A stretch of DNA of 64,000 nt from JBQQPY01 sp052258065 (GCA_052258065.1 JBQQPY010000002.1:62001-126000); one strand, 5' to 3'; positions 52,711 through 64,000 are shown, counted from the first letter of the stretch. Made by a program: numbers and translations. Notes: generated from the sequence alone by a model not told the origin.

Positions 52711-53622
52711 AAAATACAATCTGATTCCGGTTTATATCCCGCTGCGAAAAAAATTATTGCAATTTTTATGAAAAATTAACTCAATAGCTTGAGCAAGCTT
52801 ATTCTAGAACGAAACAACGGTTCTGACTGTAGATTTTCTAAGCAGTGACTTCAGGTTGGAGAATGCTATTTCGATAGGATTTAAATCCGGTAAATAAGTG
52901 AGAAAATAAAGAAAAATTGCATTTTTAGTCTCGATATTTTCCCGTATACCATAAACTTTATTAATAACGAATTTATTTATTGTCACGATATTCCTATTAT
53001 AATTTCAGAAACAAGAATCTGTTTTACATAAGCAAGAAAAGTATATCCGTTTGTTTTTTATCGAGTGGCATAGTTGCACTTAATCCCAACAGACATATGT
53101 CAATGGTAAATATTTTCGTTTCCCACTAGGCAGGCGGAATGTCAGTTCAGGATCGTTGATCTTATCTGCCGCGGCCCTTTAAACTAATTAAATTTTTTTT
53201 CCATTTCATCAATCTAAATAAGATTTTCTAATGAAAATATAATATTTTTCAGAGCATAACTTTCGTAAATGAATCACATCGTCGCGCTCTTATTCAGCAG
53301 CAATATGCGGTCTTTTTTAACGGTTATCATATGACAGTGAAAAAGTTAGGTCAAAAGACCTATCAATAAGCGTGAGAGTAAAATCAGAATACGCATCAAT
53401 TTTTAACCCGCGATTCGAGTTTCTTCTGAACTTAGAGCGGTCCCTTCCCTTTTCACGGAATCGCTTGCTCTAACGAGCCGCACTAGAAGAATCTATTGGA
53501 TATCTATTCGATACTACACGTGCAGAGCTCTCTCCGCCTCACTCAATTCGATTATTTGCGATCTCTAGTCTTTACCAGAATAATGGCTATTCAATAAACT
53601 GGAATAACAGATGAAAGTATTC
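52711..53622 (-). mobile_element. IS630-A remnant
   Basis: Between TA at 52709 and 53623. The minus frame 52804-52986 gives MTINKFVINKVYGIRE and YLPDLNPIEIAFSNLKSLLRK, the clearest catalytic-Glu block of the IS630 family in this window. Other parts have stops and a 100-bp loss. Confidence 0.8.
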
Positions 53623-53870
53623 TAGCCTTAAACAAGCCTTATTGCATTGCGATTGCTTTCAGTGCTGATACCAGCTCAAAATATCGATTAAATTAATACT
53701 TACATTCGGCCAGGTAACGAGGTGTATGTTTGCCATAACTTGCATAGTGCTTGCCAGTCACGGCGTTTTGATATTCTCTAGTAGAGTGCTCGTTCACTTA
53801 AAAGTGTCTATTTTCAATGTAGCTTAAGCTTGGCCGGATAAAGAACGTAATCAGCAAACCCTTTTAAACC
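53623..53870 (-). repeat. IS1595-derived repeat
   Basis: Antisense copy beginning at the TA ending the IS630-A copy, reading to ccggataaagaacgtaatcag. Its own IS630 site (cggccaggtaacgagg) is empty. Confidence 0.6.
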
Positions 53871-54007
53871 CAGCGCATTGTTTTCCGGTATGTGGCATGA
53901 TGGGCGGCTAATTCGACTTCTAGCTACCACGCTGTTACAGGCTCTTTTGATTGATTAGAGGAGGACGAATGTCTAGCGCTGTAATCCCACAGTTGCCAGC
54001 GGCAGAA

Positions 54008-54387
<380 letters not shown>

Positions 54388-54419
54388 AGGGCAGAGTATA
54401 GGCACTTTCCCAGCGCTTG

Positions 54420-55185
54420 TCATCTGCAATATTCGAGCCAAGGATTAAGCACCCGCGCTGCGTTACGCTTTTTCTGCCGATCGAGGACATAACGGTACAG
54501 CACATTCTTTTTACGCTGTAAATCTCGGCCACTAGCGCCGCGGTTTTTAGGGGCGCGGCTAGCAACAGCGATAATGCGCACTGCCTGGCTCGTGATAGCC
54601 TTCAAGGATTAGCACTATTTCGCCGCGGCGGCGTATGTCGTCTTTCCCGTACCGAAGCAGAACTCCCCCCAGACTGGACAGCCGCAGAGGGCCTCGTAGA
54701 AAAGCAACGGGTATGGCTACCACTCCAATGTTTACAGAGAATCGAGCCGCTCTTTGCACTTTGTAGATAGGAATCCTTCATAATAAAAACGATCGGAGGT
54801 CAGCCCGATAGCGGACAGCGCAGTAATGGAGATGCAGGCATACGGTAACGGCGCCACGAGAACACCGACCTGGCAGCAACGGCGCACTAGATGATGGCCC
54901 GGGTTGTTGATAAGCGGAGTGCCGGCAGCAGAGACCAGCGCTATTCTGTCCGTCTTGCAATTTTTTTAAGAAAACGTCCGTCTTTTCTGTTCCCTGAACA
55001 GCCACGCATTTATAGAAAAATATTGCAATAATAGACCGGCATGAGGCAGGTCTTCAGAGGCAATGAAAGCAACGCTCTTCAAGATAGACACGCTTCGCCG
55101 GATGATGTCTTCTAAATTACCAAATGGAAGTCGGTACGACATGTAGCGTTGATGCGGGAATATTCGCTTATTGATGTTGATTCAT
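54420..55185 (-). pseudogene. rsmI: rsmI, 16S rRNA 2'-O-methyltransferase (decayed)
   Basis: RsmI methylates C1402 of 16S rRNA. Minus-strand pieces in several frames follow the family: MNQHQ then TAA at the very start (ATG 55185) and GNLEDIIRRSVSILKSVAF. ASEDLPHAGLLLQYFSINAW and TPLINNPGHHLVRRCC come next, then ITALSAIGLTSDRFYYEGFL. DDIRRRGEIVLILEGYHEP and KKNVLYRYVLDRQKKR close the gene before the stop near 54420. An early nonsense codon and several frameshifts make it non-functional. Confidence 0.88.
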
Positions 55186-55243
55186 TCTTTTATTCGGATT
55201 ACTGATTTTATATAAGCATCTTAAAAAGATCACTAGCTAGTGT

Positions 55244-57700
55244 ATGCTTCCTACTATGTATTTTATTTTAAAATAAAACGCTTACTTTCTATCTTACCGC
55301 CCTCGTTGATGCTGGCCGCATGTACCACCCAAGGCCGAGAAAACCAGACTAGCAATGCATTTATTCCGGTCAATGCCAATACCGAACATTATCTACAGCA
55401 GATGCAGTAAAACTGCAATGATACAAGACCGACTACAAATTACTCCCCATTCACAGGCTTATTAAAGAAGGACGGCTTCTGTTGAGTGCGGAATTCGCGC
55501 TGGCTTCGCGTTAGCCACAGATCGCTGAAACCGCCCTACGGCAAATCGATAGCGCCTCCCTCGATGCACAGCTGCGCCGGCGCTACAGACAAATGATGCT
55601 TAATTCCGCTGAGATCCAACCCCCTCTAAATCTGGCAAAACCTATATTGCTCAGATACCGCCGCTTACCGAGACAACAACCCGCCAGCAAAATGTTCTAT
55701 TGACAAGACCCGGTAAATACAGGCGTCACTCTCTCCCAGTAGGGTAATTTAGTTATCAACGCCGATGAGAAAGTACTAGAGGGCTGCTTGGTTCCGTTAC
55801 GGGTCTATCAGACTATCTGCCAGGATACGATCCTGCCGCAAGCGGCAAGCAGGGACCAGCAGACCCTGCTATCCGAAAAACCCGCCGCTGAAACCTTGCC
55901 CAACTGCTGGAGAAAAGCATCTTCCAAGCTTATTAAATATCTATTTATCTATATGCTGTGCTAATTTTTCTTTCAAATCTAAATGGTACATTCTTACAGT
56001 CAAGAGTTAAAATCGCGAATAATCGGATTGTTTAAGACGAATAGCTCCGTACGTTCAGCGGCGGATAGCTATCAAATAGACTCTTCTACTTTGGAGTAAG
56101 TGATTTTATTAAAGCGGAAGTTACAGCCCTAAATTCTAGAGGAAACCAGAATCTCGGATTAAAAATTAATGCGTATTTTCATTTTATCTTGACACTTATT
56201 CATGAATCTTGAAATCTAAACTTCTCTAATATACAAGCTTCTCTGAAAGTATTGCAACATTAAAACGAGCCTTGCCACTCTATCGCGCTTTTTGATCTTT
56301 ATATTTTTACCTTCATATGATAACAACTAAAAAACCATATGTATCACCGCATAAGAGCGTGACGATATAGTTTATGCACGAAAATTATAGTCTAAAGAAA
56401 TGTCACATTTTTACCAGAGAAGCTTATTTTTATTTATGAAATAGCAACAAGTATAAATATCATTAGATCAAAGGGTTGCAGAAGACAACGTCAACAATTC
56501 CGGCCTGATATCCCTCACGCCGACTTGAAACAACGAAACTAACTGCTGGAATACGCTTACCTGGATTAAAGAAAACTATGCTACTTGATGGAGCAACGGA
56601 CAGATATACTCTCCTTGCTTATGTAAAGTAAGTGTTTTTCCTGAACTTATAGCAGAAAATGTCGTTAATAATGAATGATTTCACTACTCATAAAGTAGAT
56701 GCTATATGAGAAGCGATTAAGGCTCAAGATACAATTCTTATGTATCTTCTGCCTTATTTACCGAATTTAAATCCTATCGAAATGGCGTTACCCAAACTGA
56801 AATCACTACTCAGAAAAACTGCAACAAGAGCCGTTAATTCGCTGTCTAATGCGATGGCTCAAGCCATTAAGTTTATTTCTCATAAAGACTGAGACAATTT
56901 TGTCGCAATGGAATATATACCGGAATAGATGAAAAGTGCTCTAAGTGTAAAACTATTCATCGTTATCGGTGGGCAATATTACTTTTCTGCTACCGCTAAA
57001 CTGTCAGGCACATGCATTTTCTAACGCTATTCAGCAGGGGTTCAGGGCATAACCGCTTAATAAATCACCTCTGTTTAGAATACTAACGCTGCTGTTCAGA
57101 CTGCCGATAACGCAAACCTGAATGGCAGCAAGGCGGGAACGCCGCTTTCCGGCGGCAATACAAACCAGGATGGATCGATGACCGCTTCCGGCACAAGTCC
57201 ACACCTGGCTGCGGCAGGAGACCCCGAGCGCAAAATCCAGGCGCCAGCATCTTTCAGGGGAAGTTTATGATACCTCCAGCCAGCTTCATTGTGGGCGCCT
57301 CTAGCACAGACGCAGCCAGACGGTGCCAGCATGATAATCAATCCACTGTTGAAAAATGACGTGGAGCCATTGTATAACGATAATTTTGGCGCCGCGGTAG
57401 CTCTGCTGGCGAAATGCCGACGAACGCCTCAATGACCATGGAAAGCCTGACTATCCGAGAATAGCCAGATGACGCAGTACGGCATACAAGTCTGCCAACG
57501 CTGATAGCGGTATCGAGCCGGTCTATATCAGAACACCTCCGACGAGCTGGCGCCGATTAGGCGGATCATTGATACAATCTCGCGCGCTCAGTTAGCGCTG
57601 CATGACAGTTTACTGAGCAATCAGGCTAATGATGGTCCGGATTACCGCCTGAAAGAAGCTGGAATTTAGCAATATCCCGCTGTGAAGTGGCGAAAACCCG
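55244..57700 (+). pseudogene. lpoA: lpoA, PBP1A activator lipoprotein (decayed, IS630-A inside)
   Basis: LpoA is an outer-membrane lipoprotein needed by PBP1A. Starting MLPTMYF near 55244, broken frames give PENQTSNAFIPVNAN, EHYLQQMQQ and VINADEKVLEGCL, matching LpoA with its LVINADENILQGWL. An IS630-A copy interrupts the gene at about 55910-56941. Afterwards IALLLPLNCQAHAFSNAIQQ-like, INPLLKNDVEPLY and GPDYRLKEAGI follow, the C-terminal receptor-like domain. The true C-terminus is deleted. Dead. Confidence 0.8.
55910..56941 (+). mobile_element. IS630-A copy inserted in lpoA
   Basis: About 1.03 kb. The right end ggaatagatgaaaagtgctc abuts TA at 56942. DLNPIEMAL-like block at about 56755-56790 (accgaatttaaatcctatcg). 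The left end is degraded. Confidence 0.75.
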
Positions 57701-57729
57701 GCGTTTCTGTCACAAGTATGCGCCAAGTT

Positions 57730-58088
57730 CTGCGGCGATATAAGCGGCCGCTCACGCGAAGCCCAGGCAGAGCGGTTCAAGCGGTTTACACGAGGAGGCT
57801 AGTTTGCATTTTGTCGCCGCTAATACGCAAGTCCCGGCAGCAAGATTAACTTGACCATATGAGATAGTTTTACTTGGGTGTTCATAGAAGTCCGCTACGG
57901 CCGCTAGCCGAACCCATGGCATTGCCGCTAAAGCGTGACGCGCGTAAGGCGCTATCTTTTACTGTGGGCAGTACAGCCATGGCTAGCGCGGCGTCAATGT
58001 TAACACATCCGCTTGTTGCTTTGACATTATCGCCATTACCAGAATAGCGCGTAGAATAGCTGAAAAACGCCTTTAACGCATTATAATG
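57730..58088 (+). pseudogene. yraN: yraN, UPF0102 nuclease-like protein (decayed)
   Basis: Lies between lpoA and diaA as in E. coli. Frames give GRSREAQAERF, then LHFVAANTQVP and at the end EWLKNAFNAL, following YraN (EVQARRWLEGKGLRFVAAN ... VEWIKDAFN). Stops and frameshifts intervene. Weak but supported by position. Confidence 0.6.
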
Positions 58089-58126
58089 AGGCTCCATTCA
58101 TTTTTTGATTTATCAGGCTGTTAAAC

Positions 58127-58704
58127 GTGCTGGGAAAATAAAAGCCTGTTTTACCGAAAGTATCTAAACCCAGATTGCAGCGGCGGCGGATCTGCCCGAC
58201 ACGATCGCTCATGCCGCCAACGTGCTGGCGCAAACGCTGCTCGACGATAAAAAATCTTATGCCGCGGTAAAGGCGCACCCGACGACAACGCGCAGCACTT
58301 TTCTGCCTGTATGTTGAATCGTTTTGAAGCCGAGCGTCCCAGCCTGCCAACAATTGCCTTGAATGCTGATACCGTCGCTTTAACAGCCATTGCCAACGAT
58401 AGCCAGCAAGAGAAAATCCACGCTAAGCAGGTGCATGCGCTTGGGCAGATCGGCGATATTCTTCTGACGATTTCCACCTGCGGCAACATCCGTAATATCG
58501 TAAAAGCTGTGGAGGCAGCGGTCACCTAGGACATGAAAATGATCGCCCTGACGGGCTATGACGGTGGAGAATTAACCGGCCTGCTCGGGTCAACAAAACG
58601 TTGAAATCCGCATTTTATCTCATCGCAGCGCGCGAATTAATGAGATGCATATGTTCACCGTAAACTGTCTATATGATGATTTGATAGATAATAAAGGAGC
58701 CTAA
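58127..58704 (+). pseudogene. diaA: diaA, DnaA-binding SIS-domain protein (decayed)
   Basis: DiaA binds DnaA and stimulates timely initiation at oriC. From GTG 58127 the frames read VLGKIKACFTESI, DLPDTIAHAANVLAQTLLDD, then in another frame MLNRFEAERPSLPTIALNAD and KQVHALGQIGDILLTISTCG. VKAVEAAVT is followed by TAG and ALTGYDGGELTGLLG. The SIS phosphosugar-binding fold is recognisable but stops and frameshifts destroy it. The last frame ends at TAA 58702-58704, next to dolP. Confidence 0.85.
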
Positions 58705-59313
58705 ATGAAGATTCATCTGTCATTAATAGTGCTATGTGCTGCCCTGATGCTGCAAGGATGCATCGGCGCGGTGGTAGTTGGTACTGCTGCGGTCGCCACT
58801 AAAACCGCCACAGATCCGCGCACCGTCGGCACCCAGATCGATGACCATACGCTTGAAGTCCGAGTTGCCAATGCACTAGCCCAAGATCAGAAACTGAAGC
58901 AGGAGGCACGTATAATTAATACTGCCTATCACGGGAAAATCCTACTGACCGGCCAGGCGCCAGACCCAGAGCTTGCCAAGCGTGCCAAGCAGATCGCGAT
59001 GGGCGTCAACGGCGCTACCGAAGTCTATAATGAAATCCGTCAGGGACACCCCTTGTCGCTTGGACGCATGTCAATAGATGCTTGGATCACTACCAAGATC
59101 CGTTCACAGCTGCTAGCCAGCGATGCTGTCAAGTCTTTCAACGTCAAAGTGACTACGGAGAACGGCGAAGTTTTCTTGCTGGGGCTGGTGAGCAACGCCG
59201 AAGGCAAGGCCGCAGCTGAAATCGCCAGTAAAGTGAACGGCGTGAAACACGTTACTACCGCTTTTACCAGTCCATTTCCAATTAAAATGCAAGAAACTCA
59301 TATAGCAAACTAA
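58705..59313 (+). CDS. dolP: DolP (YraP), outer-membrane BON-domain lipoprotein
   Basis: The 202-residue product (E. coli 191) has a lipoprotein signal peptide ending in the lipobox LQGC (Cys19). Two BON domains follow (about 47-115 and 125-190), with DDHTLEVRVANALAQD, KILLTGQAPDPELAKRAKQ and VNGVKHVTTAF. DolP binds anionic phospholipid at the division site and supports outer-membrane integrity and BAM function. GGAG lies upstream within aaaggagcctaaATG. It is the only intact gene of its cluster. The tail SPFPIKMQETHIAN is longer than usual. Confidence 0.95.
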   Translation: MKIHLSLIVLCAALMLQGCIGAVVVGTAAVATKTATDPRTVGTQIDDHTLEVRVANALAQDQKLKQEARIINTAYHGKILLTGQAPDPELAKRAKQIAMGVNGATEVYNEIRQGHPLSLGRMSIDAWITTKIRSQLLASDAVKSFNVKVTTENGEVFLLGLVSNAEGKAAAEIASKVNGVKHVTTAFTSPFPIKMQETHIAN

Positions 59314-59429
59314 TTTATATTAAATCACTCTAGTCTATATAATTGCTATTTCTTGTGCCGGCCAATAGACCTCTAAGTCGCTTGACACGCATCAAGGCTT
59401 AAGGGGGATCAGTAGGATAAAAACCAAAA

Positions 59430-59690
59430 GATAACCTGACTACGCATTTTGATCATCTAGCCTCAACAGGCTACATAGCATTGCGGATACTTTGAATCCC
59501 ACTAGCAAGAAGTACTGTATCAGTCTTAGTAAGTTATAACGTCAGTTGAATCGATACTTAAATTTGGCTAGGCAACGAGGCGTGTATTGGCCATGAATTG
59601 CGTGGTCAGTGCCCATTATAGTGTTTTTAACACTCTTCGGCAGAGTATTATAGTGTAATTCAAGTTTGACTGGGTTAGGTATGTAATCAG
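59430..59690 (-). repeat. IS1595-derived repeat
   Basis: Antisense copy from acctgactacgcattttgat to ggtatgtaatcaggtgata. The outer ends (acctgactacg and taatcaggt) form an inverted repeat of the family. Confidence 0.62.
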
Positions 59691-60105
59691 GTGATATTTT
59701 GCCTCAACTGTATCTCTCAGGCGCTATCTTACCATGAATCAGCCTGTGCGATGAGGATCTATATAATGATCTAGAATAAAACACAAGCTTTGAAACGCTT
59801 TGTACTTTGTTTTTGGTTCTTTCCCTTTCATATTACGACGCATCCCAATCTATACCTGCCATACCTGGGCAAACAGCAATCCGGGCCAGATCAAGATATG
59901 GATGTGTTCAAGAATTTACATACGATCTCTAACAGATCGTCAAGGGACAGAAAAGCGTCTTTTATAGCGAAACGGCCACCACTTTCTAAGTGGGAAACAG
60001 CGTTGTCTGCAAACGATCAGGCATATGATCATGACTCTCAATTACTATCTTATTTTTTCCATTTATAAATAGTCAGTTTAGAGATACTATAACGCTTATA
60101 GTCTC
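59691..60105 (-). mobile_element. IS481-type remnant, 5' part
   Basis: Matches the N-terminal and upstream end of IS481 copies (ccatgaatcagcctgtgcga and so on). It cuts into the 3' end of yhhQ. Confidence 0.62.
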
Positions 60106-60738
60106 GCGAGCGAAACCTTTTAAGCAGTAGGTTAAGTAGTACGCGATACATAGGCAGAATAAAAATCATACTAATTATCATTTTAAAAAAATAGTCGACC
60201 CGAGCTATTTCGATCCAGTGAGTAGCCATAAATGGATCCGGGCTTTGATAGAAGGCGATAAAAAAAATGCCGCGGCGTCGGCAGTGTTGCTAAATAGCGT
60301 GGAAACAGTCGGCGCGATCCACCAACTGCAGCGCTGGCGCACGCGGTTAAAGACGTATATATCTAGAATCTGACCGAAAGCATAGGCCATAAAACTGGCG
60401 CAGGCGATACGGGCCACAAACAGGTTAAACGTTCCCAGCGCGGCAAATTCCTGCCATACGCCTTGATAAAACAGCGACGAAACGCAGTAAGATATTGGCA
60501 ATGCAGGCATCATTACCATGAGAATAATCTTACGTGCTAGCCGGGCGCCAAAAATCCGCACAGTCAAGTCGGTAGTGAGAAAAATAAAAGGAAAGCTAAA
60601 CGCGCCCCAGGTTGTCGTGTAACCAAAAATCGATACCGGCAGCTGCACTAGGTAATTACTTGATATAATAATTAATAAATGCAATAGTGCTAGCCAGATC
60701 AAGGCGTGTAGCCGCTGCCGTGGGGAAAATCCTAACAT
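60106..60738 (-). pseudogene. yhhQ: yhhQ, queuosine-precursor transporter, frameshift in T8 run
   Basis: YhhQ imports 7-cyano-7-deazaguanine (preQ0) and preQ1 for queuosine tRNA modification. The first 150 residues from ATG 60738 are conserved (LHLLIIISSNYLVQLPVSIF, TTWGAFSFPFIFLTTDLTVR, ARIACASFMAYAFGQILD). At a T8 run (A8 on plus, 60260-60267) one T is missing; T9 would give AFFFIAFYQSPDPFMATHWI and continue to about LLNLLLKRFRS. The C-terminus then runs into an IS481 fragment. Apart from this base and the tail the protein is intact. Confidence 0.85.
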
Positions 60739-61015
60739 GCAATATCCTCTTTAAAAATAGTGTTAATCAACCCAGTATGCCTAGCGCATTTTTATGCGCG
60801 GGCGACGCATGATATCGTTTTGCACCATCCATGCAACAGGAAAATCGCTTAATCGTTACGCCGCTTGCATCTGTCGTTTACTGTAGCAAACTGTCGGACT
60901 AACTCTTAAAGCTGCGATGCCGTGCCTAAATTAGGAATAATTACAAAAATCAGTGAAAATTAAAAAACAATTAAAATGAGTTTTATAAACAACTAAGGCT
61001 GGTTACTTCTTGTAT
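60739..61015. repeat. yhhQ upstream region and MITE-like end
   Basis: 60739-60915 is the yhhQ leader without assigned boxes. 60916-61015 is a MITE-like end (gccgtgcctaaattaggaat ... ctaaggctggttac). Confidence 0.5.
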
Positions 61016-61126
61016 TCTAAAAGAAAACACTGTTGCTTTTTAAATATTTATATTAGTATCTCATAGACTGCAATAGAGTTTTACTGCTCAATACTTACTG
61101 AAGCAATTCCTGATTGCAGAACTAGA

Positions 61127-61839
61127 GCAGCCTCTATCTATATCTAGCTTATTAAGCAGCTATTTATCTATATGATACAATTAATTTTTTGAGGTTGAAT
61201 AACACATTCTTGCATTAAAGACTTAAGATTGCGAAAAATCGGATTTGCAATTCATGCGAGTAAATGATAGTTTGAAAAACTATGATATTTTTATCAGAGA
61301 TAGCTTACTTCATCGATGAAACGCTAACAGCAACAAATATTATTAGATAAAAAGGCCGCAATAGACGAGTTCAACGATGCTACTCTGATGTCCCAGACGG
61401 TCAATGGAAAACGACGACACCCACTGCTAGCATATGTCTATCTGAATAATAGATCCACCTACGCTACTCAATAGAAAAATAAACAAACATACTTTTTATT
61501 TATGTAAATCAATTAATTGTTTCTAGACTTATACTAAGAAAGCTCCTGATAATAGGCAATGTCGCTACTCGTAAAGTTAATTATGCACGAGAAACCATTC
61601 TGACTAAATATGTAATTCTTCTCTAGATATAATTCTTCTCTACCTTTCGGCTCATTCACCGGATTTAAATCCTATCGAGATGGCGTTTCCTAAAAATGGA
61701 ATCACTATTCAGAAAAGATGCAGCAAGAACCGTTAATTTTCTGTGGAATGCGATCGCTCAAGCTAGTGAGCTAATTTCCTATAAAGATTAAGACAATTTT
61801 TTGCAACAGGATATAAATCAGAATAGACGAAAAGTGCTC
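61127..61839 (+). mobile_element. IS630-A copy, internally deleted, inside IS481
   Basis: 713 bp, flanked by TA (61125-61126 and 61840-61841). Left end gagcagcctctatctat, right end cagaatagacgaaaagtgctc. About 300 bp of the N-terminal half is missing. Confidence 0.82.
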
Positions 61840-62169
61840 TAGACATATCGCTATAGTATGATATCGAGCTCTTTACCAGAACGGCAATAGTGGCCTTGTG
61901 GCACCTCTTATATAAGCTTATTAAATCGTTCGACCATACTATTCGTTTTTAAGCGCATCCATGGGCTAGAGCGTGTTCGATATCAAGCTCTGCATATCCT
62001 CGCGGTCGAATTCAGGTTTTCCGGTAGCGGAGCATTTTCGCAGCTCAAGAAGATGATCGGTAAATTTTTTTGCTTTTATCTGTAAAGTACCGAATGAATA
62101 GCGATAGCACATGTCCCTAGGATCACGAAAGAAACTTTGTAAATTAGGCACGTTCTTGGTTTTGTACCG

Positions 62170-63060
62170 TTATTATGCACCTGATTTTTCAATACTTGAA
62201 GACATGCCGAGGTTCTAAATTCATTACTCCTTGTTGCAGACTACACAGCACGATTACTCCCTACGGCACTATCCGTAACCTTCATCAGTTAAATCTCGTT
62301 GTTGCACTGTCTAATGAGCCCGTTATTGCAGATATGATCAAGACTCTGTTGCCTAAAAACACCCAGTTAATATCCCACATAGCCAGCAGGCAAGTCAGCA
62401 TAACGCGAATAGTCTCAATCCTTAGAAGTGCAATTTCAGCGCTGATGGAAAGCACATGCTCCAAAAAAGACAGAGAATGCGTGGCAAAACATCATTTACA
62501 TCAGCCAACACCTTAAACGGCCACAAGATCAGCATCAAAACTGAGACATTACAGCCTCGGAGTGATTGTGCATAATTACTATGATTACCGGACGCAACAG
62601 CATAGAAAACACATATTAAGCCAAATAATCAGACGATATATCAGCTATATTCTAAGCAAGCATTTTAAGATAATCAGATATTACGGCTTTCTTTCTAATC
62701 GCAAGTATTCAGCTTTATTATCGAAAATCTATGATGCTTTAAGAGCTGAAGCAAAAGCCTGCAAAACCAGGCTTTGCTACGCATATGAAATATCTTACTA
62801 ATGTCGACACTTACCAATGTATTTTATGCGGCAATCGCATAATTTTTAGCTATGTATAGGCAGGATTACGACCAGAAGAACTGTTGGCTAAACGACGCCA
62901 CTAATTTTAAAGAAAGCGATAGCTTCGTCTAGCCGCATAGAGAAACACCTATCTAAAATTTAGTTTTTCACTCTTTTCTGCATGAATTTTATACAACAAT
63001 CCTTTTTCATCAAGCTAACCTGAGAAAATAAGAGATAATATTTTCGCATTGCAAATCAAT
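62170..63060 (+). mobile_element. IS91-type transposase remnant
   Basis: A plus frame (about 62540-62800) reads SASKLRHYSLGV, then YYDYRTQQHRKHILSQ, HFKIIRYYGFLSNRKY and SKIYDALRAEAKA. VDTYQCILCGNRIIFS follows at about 62805. This closely follows the C-terminal half of IS91/IS801-like rolling-circle transposases. Preceding sequence from 62170 is less clear and starts near a MITE-like terminus (gcacctgatttttcaata). One copy only. Confidence 0.72.
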
Positions 63061-63412
63061 GCATATCTATGATGGATTCAATTTCCTAACTATCGAGATA
63101 CAGCCAAGCTCAAAAATTCAGGCATGACTAGCAACAGATTGTGCAGTGAACGAAAAGCATATTCTGCAAGAAAACAGTCAGGGATTTCTGAGCGAGAGAC
63201 AGCGTTGTCTGCAAACGATAGGGAATATCGCTATAATCCTCAATATCATCTCCAGTTCAGCAACGATCAGTTTAGATATACTATAAAGCTCAACAAAAGT
63301 AGGTTCTGGCTGCTTTCTTGCTTGAAAAGCTGCCCTGATTTAGGTATTGTCGTTGCCTGACTGTAGAGCTCAATTATTATAATATTTTCCAATTACACAT
63401 ATTGCACAGCTA

Positions 63413-64000
63413 GTGTCACACCATATCTTAAATGACAGATAAAGATGTTTAAGCTTGATATAAGCGTCATCAGTAATAAAATGCTAATCGATCTTAAGGT
63501 TTCTCTGATTGCGTTATTTCTGCCAAGCACGCCCTTCACTTCACAGCGCCCAATTTTGTTAACATGACAATATGCTTAGGTACATAAGTTAATTTAAAAT
63601 TAATACCATAAAGCCTTGGGCTGATTCGATTAAAAGACTGAACACAACAAACCTGGGCTATTGATCTTGAGGCGCTCTACAAACAGCATAATTTAATCTT
63701 CGTAAGGATATTGTATTTACATATCTCCAAAAAAGTAAGCCCAATCAATCTCACCCTTATGCGCGTTATATGCTAGTTCTATGCTCAATCAGTTTAGTAG
63801 CCTACGACCCGTTAACGGTTTACTGGCCATGAAGACATTGCACATCCCTAGCTTTTTGCATTCATAGTCCTCCCAAACAAATTTTCTAGCCTTAACGACA
63901 GCACCACATATCTGCATCTAATCAATTGACGAGCACTCTCGTTCATGCAAACCACAGGATGCATAAGCCGTAGGTTGGAGGATGCACATCCAACACGCTC
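63413..64000 (-). mobile_element. IS630-B remnant, 3' part, runs off the window
   Basis: Begins gtgtcacaccatatcttaaa right after TA at 63411 and holds the decayed C-terminal half of the transposase in reverse orientation. Continues beyond the window end. Confidence 0.7.

Larger units (their letters stand above)
61030..63405 (-). mobile_element. IS481-type remnant containing IS630-A and IS91 insertions
   Basis: Pieces 61030-61126, 61840-62160 and 63070-63405 together make one reverse IS481 copy in order, from its 3' end to its 5' end. The two gaps are filled by an IS630-A copy and by a MITE/IS91 block. Confidence 0.72.

Noticed and set aside
57096..57341. 81-codon minus-strand frame
   Set aside because: Antisense to the lpoA remnant; no family similarity.
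62175..62516. 113-codon plus frame as a new gene
   Set aside because: It begins in a MITE-like terminus and runs into IS91 transposase remains; no independent support.

Overview
The window looks like the chromosome of a Sodalis-like insect endosymbiont (Enterobacterales) in an early-to-middle stage of genome decay. Evidence for this is the close similarity of the surviving genes to their E. coli/Sodalis counterparts and enterobacterial gene order (yejL-yejM-tRNA-Pro; dnaA-dnaN-recF-gyrB; metG divergent from mrp; aroQ-accB-accC; rnpB-rsmI-lpoA-yraN-diaA-dolP; cysE-gpsA-secB-grxC-yibN; pdxH-mliC). Only about a third of the window is recognisable gene sequence. The rest is AT-rich and consists almost entirely of decayed transposable elements. 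The exact species cannot be named from sequence alone.

Layout. 1-4.7 kb: repeats around broken pdxH and mliC. 4.7-6.8 kb: intact cpxRA. 6.8-12.1 kb: two IS630 remnants, then the cysE(pseudo)-gpsA-secB-grxC(pseudo)-yibN block on the minus strand. 12.1-19.4 kb: nested mobile elements, including a dead group II intron inside an IS481 copy. 19.4-22.8 kb: argS and a frameshifted murJ. 22.8-28.3 kb: IS graveyard. 28.3-34.4 kb: the replication operon (gyrB, recF, dnaN, dnaA, all minus strand), of which only recF is a single open frame. 34.4-36.7 kb: IS481 and repeats. 36.7-39.2 kb: yejL (one frameshift), yejM, a possible small membrane ORF and tRNA-Pro(GGG). 39.2-42.1 kb: repeats. 42.1-44.4 kb: intact aroQ-accB-accC. 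44.4-48.6 kb: IS graveyard. 48.6-52 kb: broken metG divergent from intact mrp. 52-54 kb: repeats. 54-59.3 kb: RNase P RNA, a string of decayed genes (rsmI, lpoA, yraN, diaA) and intact dolP. 59.3-64 kb: frameshifted yhhQ and a three-layer nest of IS elements.

Mobile elements. I distinguish two IS630-type families (called A and B here), an IS481-type family, an IS1634-type, an IS91-type, a possible IS701-type, a group II intron, a roughly 280-bp repeat that contains only the C-terminal end of an IS1595/ISXO2-like transposase, and an AT-rich MITE-like family with CATTCCGCACCTAA-type ends. IS630 copies repeatedly occupy the same TA (CTAG context) in several copies of IS481 and of the IS1595-derived repeat.

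The most notable biological signal is that several normally essential genes (gyrB, dnaN, murJ, metG) and yhhQ each carry what looks like a one-base loss, most of them in a homopolymer run, with otherwise well conserved sequence on both sides. dnaA is split in its linker. These could be sequencing errors, slippage-rescued genes or very recent lesions; the sequence alone cannot decide.
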